A DNA stretch of 64,000 nucleotides from Kaistia soli DSM 19436 (GTDB taxonomy: Bacteria > Pseudomonadota > Alphaproteobacteria > Rhizobiales > Kaistiaceae). Location of the stretch: the NCBI RefSeq assembly GCF_900129325.1, contig NZ_FQUP01000007.1, forward strand, positions 2,501 to 66,500. Direction: 5' to 3'. Under the pieces are notes generated by a model. It did no database searches. It was not told the origin of the DNA and worked only from the letters and a program-made list of their open reading frames with translations. Positions within the stretch are counted from its first letter, which is position 1, and the number at the start of each line of letters is the position of its first letter. Position numbers and translations under genes: made by a program. Below, one piece after another: positions 55,684-64,000 of this stretch.

Positions 55684-56397
55684 ATGAATCCGGCCGACGT
55701 GGGCCAGGCAGCACTCGACGCGCCTGCTGCAAGCCTGTCCCTCATCACGCTGTTCCTCAACGCGCATATCGTCGTCAAATGCGTCATGCTGGGGCTCGGC
55801 TTCGCTTCGATCTGGAGCTGGGCGATCATCGTCGACAAGGTCCTGCTCTACGGCCGCGTCAAGCGGCAGATCGACCGGTTCGAGAAGGTGTTCTGGTCGG
55901 GCCAGTCACTGGAAGATCTCTATCGCTCCCTGTCTAGCCGGCCGGCGTCCGCCATGGCGGCGCTCTTCGTGGCGGCGATGCGCGAGTGGAAGCGCTCGTT
56001 CGAGGCCGGTGCGCGCTCGCCGATCGGCTTGCAGATGCGCATTGATCGCGTGCTCGACGTGACGATCGCGCGCGAAAGCGAGCGGCTCGAAAGCCGGCTG
56101 CTCTTCCTCGCGACCGTCGGTTCGGCCGGGCCGTTCATCGGCCTGTTTGGCACCGTCTGGGGTATCATGACGTCGTTCCAGGCCATCGCGGCGTCCAAGA
56201 ACACGTCGCTTGCCGTCGTGGCGCCCGGCATCGCGGAAGCGCTGATGGCGACCGCGCTCGGCCTCATCGCGGCCATTCCCGCTGTTATCGCCTACAACAA
56301 GCTTGCGAGTTCCGCAGGCAAGATCACTGGTCGTCTCGAGGGCTTTGCCGACGAGTTCTCCGCGATCCTGTCGCGTCAGATCGACGAGAGGAACTAA
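55684..56397 (+). CDS. tolQ: Tol-Pal system protein TolQ
   Basis: A 237-residue inner-membrane proton-channel subunit with helices at about 20-48, 132-155 and 168-195 (LFLATVGSAGPFIGLFGTVWGIMTSF; PGIAEALMATALGLIAAIPAVIAYN). With TolR it energises TolA using the proton gradient. ATG 55684 follows gagagg. Opens the tolQRAB-pal-cpoB cluster; the 240-base upstream gap should hold its promoter. Confidence 0.96.
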   Translation: MNPADVGQAALDAPAASLSLITLFLNAHIVVKCVMLGLGFASIWSWAIIVDKVLLYGRVKRQIDRFEKVFWSGQSLEDLYRSLSSRPASAMAALFVAAMREWKRSFEAGARSPIGLQMRIDRVLDVTIARESERLESRLLFLATVGSAGPFIGLFGTVWGIMTSFQAIAASKNTSLAVVAPGIAEALMATALGLIAAIPAVIAYNKLASSAGKITGRLEGFADEFSAILSRQIDERN

Positions 56398-56400
56398 GCG

Positions 56401-56859
56401 ATGGGCATGGCTGTCGGTGGAGCGGGCGGGGGAGGCGGGCGCCGCGGCGCGCGCCGTCGTCGCCGTTCGACCGCAATCATGAGTGAAATCAACGTCACGC
56501 CGTTCGTCGACGTTATTCTGGTCCTGCTCATCATCTTCATGGTCTCGGCACCGATGCTGACCTCCGGCGTGCCGATCAACTTGCCTGAGAGTGAGGCCAA
56601 AGCGCTTTCGGCCGATAAGGATCCGATCTCCATCACCATCGATCCGACGGGTAAGATTTTCCTGCAGGACACCGAGATTCCGGCTGACGAGATCGTGCCG
56701 AAGCTCAAGGCGATCGCCACCACCGGCTATGACGAGCGTATCTTCGTGCGGGGTGACAAGAGCAGCAATTATGGCGCGATCATGCAGGTCATGGGCCTGA
56801 TCTCCGGCGCCGGCTACCGCAACATCGGGTTGGTCACGATCGACTCCCAGGGCGGCTGA
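56401..56859 (+). CDS. tolR: Tol-Pal system protein TolR
   Basis: A 152-residue single-span protein: Gly-rich basic start (GGAGGGGGRRGARRRRRS), then EINVTPFVDVILVLLIIFMVSAPM with the proton-binding Asp, and a periplasmic domain from about 60. Four bases after tolQ, five bases before tolA. Confidence 0.95.
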   Translation: MGMAVGGAGGGGGRRGARRRRRSTAIMSEINVTPFVDVILVLLIIFMVSAPMLTSGVPINLPESEAKALSADKDPISITIDPTGKIFLQDTEIPADEIVPKLKAIATTGYDERIFVRGDKSSNYGAIMQVMGLISGAGYRNIGLVTIDSQGG

Positions 56860-56864
56860 TCCCG

Positions 56865-57863
56865 ATGCGTACCGGGCTCATCACTTCGATTATTGCCCAT
56901 CTCCTCATTCTGTTCTGGGGCCTCTTTGCGCTGCCCGACACCAAGCCGTTCGATACGAGTTCGGTGGAGGCGCTGCCGGTCGAACTCGTGCCGATTTCCG
57001 AGCTGACCAGCTTGCAGAAGGGCAAGAAGACGGCCGAGGTGAAGGACAAGCCGTCGCCGAACAAGCCGGCTGAAAAGGATTCGCCGAAGCCGGCGCCGAC
57101 ACCTCCGCCGCCGAAGCCGACGCCTCCCTCGACCCCGCCGCCGCCTAAGGCCGAGCCGACCCCGCCGGCTCCGAAGGCGGAACCAACGCCGCCCACCCCG
57201 AAGGCCGAGGAGACGCCGCCGCCTCCGACGCCTGCTGCGCCGGAGAAGCCGGCCGAACCGGCGCCCGCCCCGACGCCTGAACCCGCCCCCGCACCGAAGC
57301 CGGCCGAGGCGGAGAAGCTGGCAGAAGCACCGCCGCCGCCGCCGGCGCCGAAGCCGCGCGTTCGCCCGACGCCGCCGACCCCCACGCCGCCGAAACCCGA
57401 TCAGACTGCCGCAGTCAAGCCGGCGACGCCGACGCAGAGCACGACCGATTCGAAGTTCGACCCTGACAAGATCTCGGCGCTCCTCGATCGTCAGAAGCCG
57501 ACCGGCAGCACGCAGGCGAGCCAGGAGCCGGAGAGCTTTGGCGCCGAAGAGGCGCGCAACCCGACGGCGGTGATGTCGCAGAGCGAGCTCGACGCGTTGC
57601 GCGCGCAGGTCCAGCGCTGCTGGCAGCTCCCGGTGGGATGGACAAATCCCGCCGAGGTCACCGTCACCATTCGCTTCAAGCTCAACCAGGACGGCACGGT
57701 CAATGGTACGCCGAGCGTCGAGCAGTATCCTGCCAGCAACTATGGCACCGTCGCCGCAGAGGGCGCGGTGCGTGCCATCCTGCAATGTGGGCCGTATCAG
57801 CTTCCGGTCGAGAAATACGACCAGTGGAGCGAAGTCCAGATGCGCTTCAGCCCTCAGGGTTGA
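56865..57863 (+). CDS. tolA: Cell envelope protein TolA
   Basis: A 332-residue protein with one N-terminal transmembrane helix (about 4-24), a long Pro/Ala/Lys/Glu-rich stalk (about 60-185, many [10 protein letters not shown]-like units), and a C-terminal TonB-like domain (about 235-332) with the paired cysteines [10 protein letters not shown] and [10 protein letters not shown]. It reaches across the periplasm from TolQR to TolB/Pal. Confidence 0.9.
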   Translation: MRTGLITSIIAHLLILFWGLFALPDTKPFDTSSVEALPVELVPISELTSLQKGKKTAEVKDKPSPNKPAEKDSPKPAPTPPPPKPTPPSTPPPPKAEPTPPAPKAEPTPPTPKAEETPPPPTPAAPEKPAEPAPAPTPEPAPAPKPAEAEKLAEAPPPPPAPKPRVRPTPPTPTPPKPDQTAAVKPATPTQSTTDSKFDPDKISALLDRQKPTGSTQASQEPESFGAEEARNPTAVMSQSELDALRAQVQRCWQLPVGWTNPAEVTVTIRFKLNQDGTVNGTPSVEQYPASNYGTVAAEGAVRAILQCGPYQLPVEKYDQWSEVQMRFSPQG

Positions 57864-57943
57864 AGCGTCTTCGTCACTGCACCGCCGTTATCTTCATGCA
57901 TGACCGGCCCAACTCAAGACTTTCGGACCTAAGGAACACCATC

Positions 57944-59317
57944 ATGACGGTTCACGCTGCCGAGAGACGCGCCGCCGGGCCGCTCCGCTTCTTCCGCCTG
58001 ACGCTCGCATCGCTCGGCCTAGCCGCGGCGGTGCTCGGCGGCGGAATAATGACGGCTGACCGGGCCGAGGCGCTGATCAGCCTCGACGTCACCGAAGGCA
58101 ATGTCCAGCCGCTGCCGATCGCCATTCCGGCCTTCATCGGCGGCAGCGCCGAGGACGCGCAGCTCGCGGCCGATGTTTCCGGCGTCGTCGCGGCGGACCT
58201 CAAGCGCTCCGGGCTGTTCCTGCCGCTCGATCCGGCATCGTTCATCGAGAAGATCACGCGTGCCGACCAGACCCCACGCTTCCAGGACTGGACCGTCATC
58301 AATGCCCAGGCGCTGGTGACCGGCGGCGTCTCGCGCCAGCCGGACGGCCGGCTTAAGGCCGAGTTCCGCCTGTGGGACATCTATGCCGGGCAGCAGATGG
58401 CCGGCCAGCAATTCTATACGAGCCCCGACAATTGGCGCCGCGTTGCCCATATCATCGCCGATGCGATCTATGAGCGCCTCACCGGAGACGGCGGCTATTT
58501 CGACACGCGTATCGTCTATGTCGACGAGAGCGGCGCCAAGGACAAGCGCATCAAGCGTCTCGCGATCATGGATCAGGACGGCGCCAATGCCCGCTTCCTG
58601 ACGCGCGGCAACGATCTGGTGCTGACGCCGCGCTTCAATCCGTCGTCGCAGGAAATCGTCTACATGTCCTACGGCCAGGATCAGCCGAGCGTCTATCTGC
58701 TCAATATCGAGACCGGCCAGCGCGAACTCGTCGGCAATTTCCCGGGCATGACCTTCGCGCCGCGCTTCTCGCCCGACGGGCAGAGCATCGTGATGAGCCT
58801 TGAGGATCAGGGTAACGCCAATATCTACCGGATGGACCTGCGCTCGAAGAAAACGACGCGGCTGACCAATTCTGCCTCGATCGATACCAGCCCGTCCTAT
58901 TCGCCGGACGGCACGCGGATGACGTTCACCTCCGATCGCGGCGGCAGCCAGCAGATCTACGTCATGGGCGCCGACGGATCGAACCCGACGCGTATCTCGT
59001 TCGGCCAAGGCTCCTATTCGACGCCGGTCTGGTCGCCGCGTGGCGATCTCATCGCCTTCACGCGCCAGTCCGCGAACGGCTTCGCCATCGGCGTCATGAA
59101 GCCCGACGGTTCGGGCGAACGCATCCTGACCGAGGGCTTTCACAATGAGGGTCCGACCTGGGCGCCGAATGGCCGCGTGCTGATGTTCTTCCGCGATGTT
59201 CCGGGACCGACGGGCGGACCGCAGCTCTGGTCGATCGACCTGACGGGGTATAACGAGTTCCGCGTTCCGACGCCGAATTTCGGCTCGGACCCGGCTTGGT
59301 CGCCCTTGATCAACTGA
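57944..59317 (+). CDS. tolB: Tol-Pal system protein TolB
   Basis: A 457-residue periplasmic protein with a long signal region (to about 42, DRAEA-L), an N-terminal alpha/beta domain ([35 protein letters not shown]) and a C-terminal beta-propeller of PD40 repeats ([30 protein letters not shown] and others). TolB links TolA to Pal. Start ATG 57944 lies behind aagga. Confidence 0.95.
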   Translation: MTVHAAERRAAGPLRFFRLTLASLGLAAAVLGGGIMTADRAEALISLDVTEGNVQPLPIAIPAFIGGSAEDAQLAADVSGVVAADLKRSGLFLPLDPASFIEKITRADQTPRFQDWTVINAQALVTGGVSRQPDGRLKAEFRLWDIYAGQQMAGQQFYTSPDNWRRVAHIIADAIYERLTGDGGYFDTRIVYVDESGAKDKRIKRLAIMDQDGANARFLTRGNDLVLTPRFNPSSQEIVYMSYGQDQPSVYLLNIETGQRELVGNFPGMTFAPRFSPDGQSIVMSLEDQGNANIYRMDLRSKKTTRLTNSASIDTSPSYSPDGTRMTFTSDRGGSQQIYVMGADGSNPTRISFGQGSYSTPVWSPRGDLIAFTRQSANGFAIGVMKPDGSGERILTEGFHNEGPTWAPNGRVLMFFRDVPGPTGGPQLWSIDLTGYNEFRVPTPNFGSDPAWSPLIN

Positions 59318-59541
59318 AGCGGGGCCCCTAGCGTGCGCGCCGCTCAATTTCCCTCATCCGTCTCGGATCGCCGGCCGCTTTTGCGCGTTGGCGGAATCGA
59401 GGCGGAGCAAGGCTTCCGCCGCGCGGCGTCGCGTAACGCGCTATCGCTTAACCTTTGATCAACCCTGTCCGTGAACCCGCACTTAACCAAGCGCGGCCTA
59501 AAAACCGGAAGTCCGATCATGGTGGACAAGGAGTTTCTTTA

Positions 59542-60036
59542 ATGATGGATATTCGATCGGTCTCGCACGGGATGAAGCTCGTCGGGTTCCTGGGCCTTGC
59601 TTTGATGCTGGCTGCCTGTGCTAACAAGCCGGGTGGTCCAGAAGGCGCTGGCGCCGGCGGCATCGGCTCGGCCACGCCGGGCAGTGCGCAGGACTTCGTG
59701 GTCAATGTCGGCGACCGTGTCTTCTTCAGTACAGACGAGACCGACGTTTCGGCCCAGGGTCGCGTCACGCTCGACAAGCAGGCCGCCTGGCTGCAGCGCT
59801 TCCCGCGCTACCAGGTGACGATCGAGGGTCACGCCGACGAGCGCGGCACCCGCGAATACAACATCGCGCTCGGCGCCCGCCGCGCCACCAACGTCAAGAA
59901 CTATCTCGTCTCGCGCGGCATCAGCCCGGCCCGTATCCGCACCATTTCCTATGGCAAGGAGCGTCCGGTCGCGGTCTGCAACGACATTTCCTGTTGGTCG
60001 CAGAACCGTCGCGCCGTCACCGTGCTCGACAACTAG
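59542..60036 (+). CDS. pal: Peptidoglycan-associated lipoprotein Pal
   Basis: A 164-residue outer-membrane lipoprotein: lipobox LMLAAC, Gly-rich linker, then an OmpA-like domain with VFFSTDETDVSAQGRVTLDKQAAWL, IEGHADERGTREYNIALGARRA and the ending SQNRRAVTVL. It binds peptidoglycan and TolB. Start ATG 59542 has a good aaggag. Confidence 0.96.
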   Translation: MMDIRSVSHGMKLVGFLGLALMLAACANKPGGPEGAGAGGIGSATPGSAQDFVVNVGDRVFFSTDETDVSAQGRVTLDKQAAWLQRFPRYQVTIEGHADERGTREYNIALGARRATNVKNYLVSRGISPARIRTISYGKERPVAVCNDISCWSQNRRAVTVLDN

Positions 60037-60214
60037 GCCCATCCGTCCACCAGCGGATCGTGATACGCGGCGGTTCCCGGAAACGGGGCCGCCGCTGTCG
60101 TTTATGGCCGGCGTCAAACTTTGGCCGAACTCAACACTATCTATGGGCTGAAAGGGATGCCGCGGTCAGCGGCGGTTTCTCCGGCGCGCCGCGCGCTGTC
60201 CCGTGGATGGATCA

Positions 60215-61216
60215 ATGACGACACGCGACACATTTCTCGCCGTGGCGCTGGGTGCCATGGTACTGGCGTCGAGCGCGCCCGCCCATGCGGGCCTGTTCGA
60301 CATCTTCAAACGCGAGCAGCAGGTCCCCGAGCAAAACGCCCCGGCGCCGCCTTCGTCGGTCGGCGGCGGCGGCGATATGACGGGGACGCCCGGCTTCTCG
60401 GCACAGGCTGCCTCGCCGTCCAGCGAGGCGCAGGTTGCCATGCGGATGGACCGCATGGAGCAGCAGATGCGCCAGATGACCGGTCAGATCGAGGAGCTGA
60501 CGTTCCAGCTCAATCAATTGCAGGCGCAGATCCGCGCGACGCAGGGCGGGACGCCCGGCAATCGCAAGGCTGCGGCCGCAGCGCCCGTCGCGCCGGCGCT
60601 TCGACCCTCAGCCAGCCCGACTGCTGCCGCGCCGGGGCCTGATCCGATTGGTCAGGCGATCGGGTCCGCCTCGCCGAGCGCGACCCAGGGCGTCGCTCCT
60701 GCCGACGCCGGCGGGCCGGGCACCCCGCCGCGTCCGCTCGGCCAGTTGCCCGCCAGCGAGAGCGGCCAGCCACTGGATCTGGCGACACTCGCCGCGCCGG
60801 CGGCTACGCCTTCGCCCGCGCCGGCACCCTCGGGCAACTCTCGCAACGATTATGATGCGGCCTATGATCTGGTGCTGAAGGGCGATTACGACGTCGCAGA
60901 GAACGCGTTCCAGCTGTTCCTCGCCAATTATCCCGGCGATGCGCTGGCCCCGGATGCGCAATTCTGGATCGGCGAAAGCCTCTATCAGCGTAGCGATTTC
61001 CGTGGTGCGGCCGACGCGTTCCTGACCGGGTACCAGCAATATCCGAAAAGCGCGAAGGCGCCCGACATGCTCCTGAAGCTCGGCCTTTCGCTGGTCGGCC
61101 TCGGGCAGCGCGATGCTGCCTGCGGCACCTATGCCGAGATTCTGAAGAAGTATCCGAAGGCCTCCAACGCGCTGATGCAGCGCGTCAAGACTGAACAGGC
61201 CAGTGCGAGCTGCTGA
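60215..61216 (+). CDS. cpoB: Tol-Pal accessory protein CpoB/YbgF
   Basis: A 333-residue periplasmic protein: signal peptide (to about 25, AHA-G), a coiled coil (about 75-110, MRMDRMEQQMRQMTGQIEELTFQLNQLQAQIR), a Pro/Ala linker and C-terminal TPR-like repeats (YDLVLKGDYDVAENAFQLFLANYPG; SLYQRSDFRGAADAFLTGYQQYP). It tunes PBP1B and Tol activity during division. Start ATG 60215; a GTG at 60203 is less likely. Confidence 0.93.
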   Translation: MTTRDTFLAVALGAMVLASSAPAHAGLFDIFKREQQVPEQNAPAPPSSVGGGGDMTGTPGFSAQAASPSSEAQVAMRMDRMEQQMRQMTGQIEELTFQLNQLQAQIRATQGGTPGNRKAAAAAPVAPALRPSASPTAAAPGPDPIGQAIGSASPSATQGVAPADAGGPGTPPRPLGQLPASESGQPLDLATLAAPAATPSPAPAPSGNSRNDYDAAYDLVLKGDYDVAENAFQLFLANYPGDALAPDAQFWIGESLYQRSDFRGAADAFLTGYQQYPKSAKAPDMLLKLGLSLVGLGQRDAACGTYAEILKKYPKASNALMQRVKTEQASASC

Positions 61217-62510
61217 GCCCGCCGGCGATCTGGAGGTCGCCGGACTGTTCGGCCGTTGGGCCACTGAGCCAGTGATCGCCCTGGCGGTCTCGGGCGGGGC
61301 GGATTCGCTCGCGCTGATGTCGCTGGCGCATCGCTGGCGGCAATCTCTGGATACTGGCCCGCGTCTCGTCGTCCTCTCGGTCGATCATGGACTGCGGCCC
61401 GAAGCGGCAACCGAGGTTGCAGCCGTCGGGACGGCGGCGGCCAAGCTCGGTCTGGCGTTCCAGGCGCTACGCGGCACGGGGTCGGCGCCGACCTCCGACA
61501 TCGAGGCCGCGGCGAGAGATTTGCGCTACGGCCTCCTGTTCGCGGCGGCGCGTGCCGAGGGCGCGACCGTGCTCATGACTGCGCACCATGCCGACGACCA
61601 GGCGGAGACGCTGCTTCTGCGGATGGCGCGCGGTTCGGGTGTCTACGGCCTTGCGGCGATGGCGGCCGAGAGCCGACGCGAGGAGATGCGCATTGCCCGT
61701 CCGCTGCTCGGTCTCCGCCGGGTGGATCTGGCCGCCGTGGTTGCAGCATCCGGCCTTACTCCGGTGAGCGATCCGCATAATGAGGACAGCCGCTTCGCAC
61801 GGGCTCGCCTCCGTCGTGTGATGCCGGCGCTCGCCGGGGAGGGTCTCGATACCCCGACGCTGGTGGCAACCGCCGCGCGCTTCCGCCGCGCGGCATCGGC
61901 GCTCGACGACTACGCCGATCGCCTGCTCCAGTCGGCCAAAGTCGACGTTACCGGCGCGGTGCGGCTCGAGGTTGCACGGCTCGCAGCGGAGCCGGAGGAA
62001 ACGCGGCTGCGTGTTCTCGCTCGCATTTTGCGGGCGGTGGGCGGCGCCATCTACGGCCCGCGCCTCGACAGCTTGGTCGAGCTTGCGTCGGCAATGACAT
62101 CAGGCGTTGGGACGGTTCCTGCGCGGACACTTGCCGGAGTGACGATCGAGCGGCGGAAAGGCGAATTGCGGTTTCAGCGTGAGGCTGGCCGCGCCGGCCT
62201 GCCCGAGATTCACGTTGCCGGTGCCTTCGAGGGCGTCTGGGATGGGCGCTTCATCGTGCGCATTGTGGCAGCCGAAGCGCGACTGAGGCTCGCCCCGCTC
62301 GGAGACGCCGGACGGCGATCGCTTGGCGCCTGTCTCGAGGACGGATTGCCGCGCGCCATGGAAGCGAGCCCAGCGCTTTTTCAGGACGACAGGCTCATCG
62401 CCGCGCCCATCCTGGGGTTCCAGGCCGCGCCAGAGCATAATATCCGTGCCGAAATGCGCTCGATCGTGCCGCTGCGCCTGCTTGATCGCAGGCGGATCGA
62501 TGATCTATGA
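61203..62510 (+). CDS. tilS: tRNA(Ile)-lysidine synthase TilS
   Basis: A 435-residue N-type ATP pyrophosphatase that modifies C34 of the AUA-reading tRNA-Ile to lysidine. The PP-loop is IALAVSGGADSLALM (about 26-40); next are VDHGLRPEA and MTAHHADDQAETLLLR with the catalytic residues, then a C-terminal tRNA-binding part. GTG start 61203 overlaps cpoB by 14 bases. Confidence 0.93.
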   Translation: MRAAEPAGDLEVAGLFGRWATEPVIALAVSGGADSLALMSLAHRWRQSLDTGPRLVVLSVDHGLRPEAATEVAAVGTAAAKLGLAFQALRGTGSAPTSDIEAAARDLRYGLLFAAARAEGATVLMTAHHADDQAETLLLRMARGSGVYGLAAMAAESRREEMRIARPLLGLRRVDLAAVVAASGLTPVSDPHNEDSRFARARLRRVMPALAGEGLDTPTLVATAARFRRAASALDDYADRLLQSAKVDVTGAVRLEVARLAAEPEETRLRVLARILRAVGGAIYGPRLDSLVELASAMTSGVGTVPARTLAGVTIERRKGELRFQREAGRAGLPEIHVAGAFEGVWDGRFIVRIVAAEARLRLAPLGDAGRRSLGACLEDGLPRAMEASPALFQDDRLIAAPILGFQAAPEHNIRAEMRSIVPLRLLDRRRIDDL

Positions 62511-62563
62511 CCGGCCTCTCAACCATTCTGGCATTTTATGCATCGGCGCTGCCAGAGCTTCAC

Positions 62564-62592
62564 TTGGCTTCCCAGGCCCGTACACCTATCTT
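62564..62592 (+). promoter_or_regulatory. Promoter of ftsH
   Basis: TTGGCT (62564-62569) and TATCTT (62587-62592) are 17 bases apart, giving a start near 62599 and a leader of about 47 bases. The -10 is moderate. Confidence 0.45.
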
Positions 62593-62645
62593 AGCCGGTG
62601 ACGAGCCGCGCCCGTGCGCAGCTCCCCGCCCTTGAAGGGACTCTT

Positions 62646-64000
62646 ATGAACGCGAATTTTCGCAACTTCGCCGTTTGGGTCATTATCGGCCTGCTTTTGA
62701 TCGCGCTTTTCAACCTGTTCCAGAATCCGGGTCCGCGCGCAGCTGGCCAGGACATCGCCTATTCGCAGTTTCTGAATGATGTCGATTCCGGGCGGGTGAA
62801 GAGCGTTGTGATCGCGGGCCAGCAGATCAGCGGCTCCTACAGCGACAATAGTGGCTTCCAGACCTTTGCCCCACAGCAGGATTCCGATCTTGTAAAGCGC
62901 CTCGAGGCGAAGAGCGTCGCCATTTCGGCGAAGCCGCCGTCCGAGGCCGGCACGTCGCTGATCGGCGTGCTGATCTCCTGGTTCCCGATGTTCCTGATCC
63001 TCGCGGTCTGGATCTTCTTCATGCGCCAGATGCAGGGCGGCGCCGGCGGCAAGGCGATGGGCTTCGGCAAGTCAAAAGCCAAGCTCCTGACCGAGGCGCA
63101 TGGCCGCGTGACCTTCGATGACGTCGCCGGTGTCGACGAAGCCAAGGAAGACTTGCAGGAGATCGTCGAATTCCTGCGCGATCCGCAGAAGTATCAGCGG
63201 CTTGGCGGCCGGATTCCGCGCGGTGTGCTGCTTGTCGGCCCGCCCGGTACCGGCAAGACGCTGACGGCGCGCGCCGTCGCTGGCGAAGCCAATGTGCCGT
63301 TCTTCACGATCTCGGGTTCCGACTTTGTCGAGATGTTCGTCGGCGTCGGCGCGAGCCGCGTGCGCGACATGTTCGAGCAGGCGAAAAAGAATGCTCCTTG
63401 CATCATCTTCATCGACGAAATCGACGCCGTCGGACGCCATCGCGGCGCCGGGCTTGGCGGCGGCAATGACGAGCGTGAGCAGACGCTGAACCAGTTGCTC
63501 GTCGAGATGGATGGCTTCGAGCAGAACGAAGGCATCATCATCATCGCCGCGACCAACCGTCCCGACGTGTTGGACCCGGCGCTTCTGCGTCCCGGCCGTT
63601 TCGACCGTCAGGTGATCATCCCCAACCCGGATGTCGTCGGCCGCGAGAAGATCCTGAAGGTGCATGCCCGCAAGGTTCCGATGTCACCCGACGTCGACCT
63701 GAAGACGCTGGCCCGCGGCACCCCCGGGTTCTCCGGCGCCGACCTGATGAACCTCGTCAACGAGGCGGCGCTGATGGCGGCCCGGCGCAACAAGCGCATG
63801 GTCACCATGCGCGAGTTCGAGGATTCGAAGGACAAGGTGATGATGGGCGCCGAGCGGCGTTCGCTGGTCATGACCGAGGACGAGAAGCGCCTGACCGCCT
63901 ATCACGAGGCCGGTCATGCGATCGTCGCACTCAACGTCCCCGCGACCGATCCGGTCCACAAGGCGACGATTATCCCGCGCGGCCGTGCGCTCGGCATGGT
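62646..64000 (+). CDS. ftsH: ATP-dependent zinc metalloprotease FtsH (5' part)
   Basis: A partial gene running off the window; 451 codons are present of the usual ~640. The N-terminal transmembrane helix (about 8-26), a periplasmic domain and a second helix (about 105-125) precede the AAA+ domain with Walker A GPPGTGKT (198-205), Walker [12 protein letters not shown] and the SRH region ([20 protein letters not shown]). The zinc motif HEAGH (420-424) is reached. FtsH degrades unneeded membrane proteins and regulators. Confidence 0.96.
   Translation, partial: MNANFRNFAVWVIIGLLLIALFNLFQNPGPRAAGQDIAYSQFLNDVDSGRVKSVVIAGQQISGSYSDNSGFQTFAPQQDSDLVKRLEAKSVAISAKPPSEAGTSLIGVLISWFPMFLILAVWIFFMRQMQGGAGGKAMGFGKSKAKLLTEAHGRVTFDDVAGVDEAKEDLQEIVEFLRDPQKYQRLGGRIPRGVLLVGPPGTGKTLTARAVAGEANVPFFTISGSDFVEMFVGVGASRVRDMFEQAKKNAPCIIFIDEIDAVGRHRGAGLGGGNDEREQTLNQLLVEMDGFEQNEGIIIIAATNRPDVLDPALLRPGRFDRQVIIPNPDVVGREKILKVHARKVPMSPDVDLKTLARGTPGFSGADLMNLVNEAALMAARRNKRMVTMREFEDSKDKVMMGAERRSLVMTEDEKRLTAYHEAGHAIVALNVPATDPVHKATIIPRGRALGM

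Overview
The window looks like chromosomal core DNA of an alphaproteobacterium of the Hyphomicrobiales (Rhizobiales) type. The reasons are the high G+C, the zinc-ligand-free L36 and the aa3-oxidase subunit IV micro-protein. Lineage cell-cycle and chromosome genes (GapR/UPF0335, TrcR/DUF1013, RcdA/DUF1465), DUF1036 coupled to pyk, the two-part PntA, zapA-6S RNA-fau and ruvCAB-ybgC-tolQRAB-pal-cpoB-tilS-ftsH point the same way. I do not name a genus. I saw no phage, insertion sequence, CRISPR array or tRNA gene.

Layout. 1-3.27 kb: end of an rRNA operon (spacer with boxA, 23S, 5S, terminator), then about 0.7 kb without a gene. 4-8.5 kb: small envelope proteins, an amidohydrolase, L36, a TPR protein and a glyoxalase-fold protein. 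8.5-13.3 kb: DUF1036-pyk, a DMT exporter, an N-formylglutamate amidohydrolase, DUF1244 and GapR. 13.4-18.8 kb (minus strand): two cell-wall proteins (DUF882/M15-like and a YkuD L,D-transpeptidase) and an NtrC-type regulator. 19-23.4 kb: M3 oligopeptidase, a decayed antitoxin/Doc module, an ABC1 kinase, YnfA and CoxH-like subunit IV. 23.5-26.6 kb: the pntAA-pntAB-pntB proton-translocating transhydrogenase operon. 26.7-33.6 kb: acetyltransferase, TPR lipoprotein, rpsU, SDR, trcR, small membrane proteins, quinone oxidoreductase, DUF1192, a candidate sRNA, rcdA and rpmE. 33.8-38.6 kb: ABC exporter, DoxX, acetyltransferase and a MotA/MotB-like ion-driven pair. 38.8-44.4 kb (minus strand): tkt-gap-pgk-fba, a central-carbon block. 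44.6-48.4 kb: DUF4164-zapA, a PNPOx-like protein, 6S RNA, fau, a YmdB-type phosphodiesterase and an inositol monophosphatase. 48.5-52 kb: divergent ThiE-like protein, Sel1 protein, YebC and a DUF5666-like protein. 52-64 kb: ruvC, ruvA, an unassigned membrane protein, ruvB, the Tol-Pal cluster, tilS and the 5' part of ftsH.

Most genes are housekeeping. The least ordinary items are: (i) a toxin-antitoxin remnant in which the antitoxin has an early stop and the toxin has lost its Fic-motif histidine, preceded by a perfect 20-bp inverted repeat that ends at the start codon; (ii) a non-flagellar MotA/MotB-like pair; (iii) a membrane protein plus a 25-codon ORF translationally chained between ruvA and ruvB; (iv) a three-hairpin candidate sRNA before rcdA; (v) a possible autoregulatory hairpin over the rpmE ribosome binding site; (vi) an AT-rich palindrome upstream of fba and hairpins in both gaps of the tkt-gap-pgk block. 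I found no convincing wholly new multi-gene system. All product calls rest on recognition of translated motifs; no database search was run.
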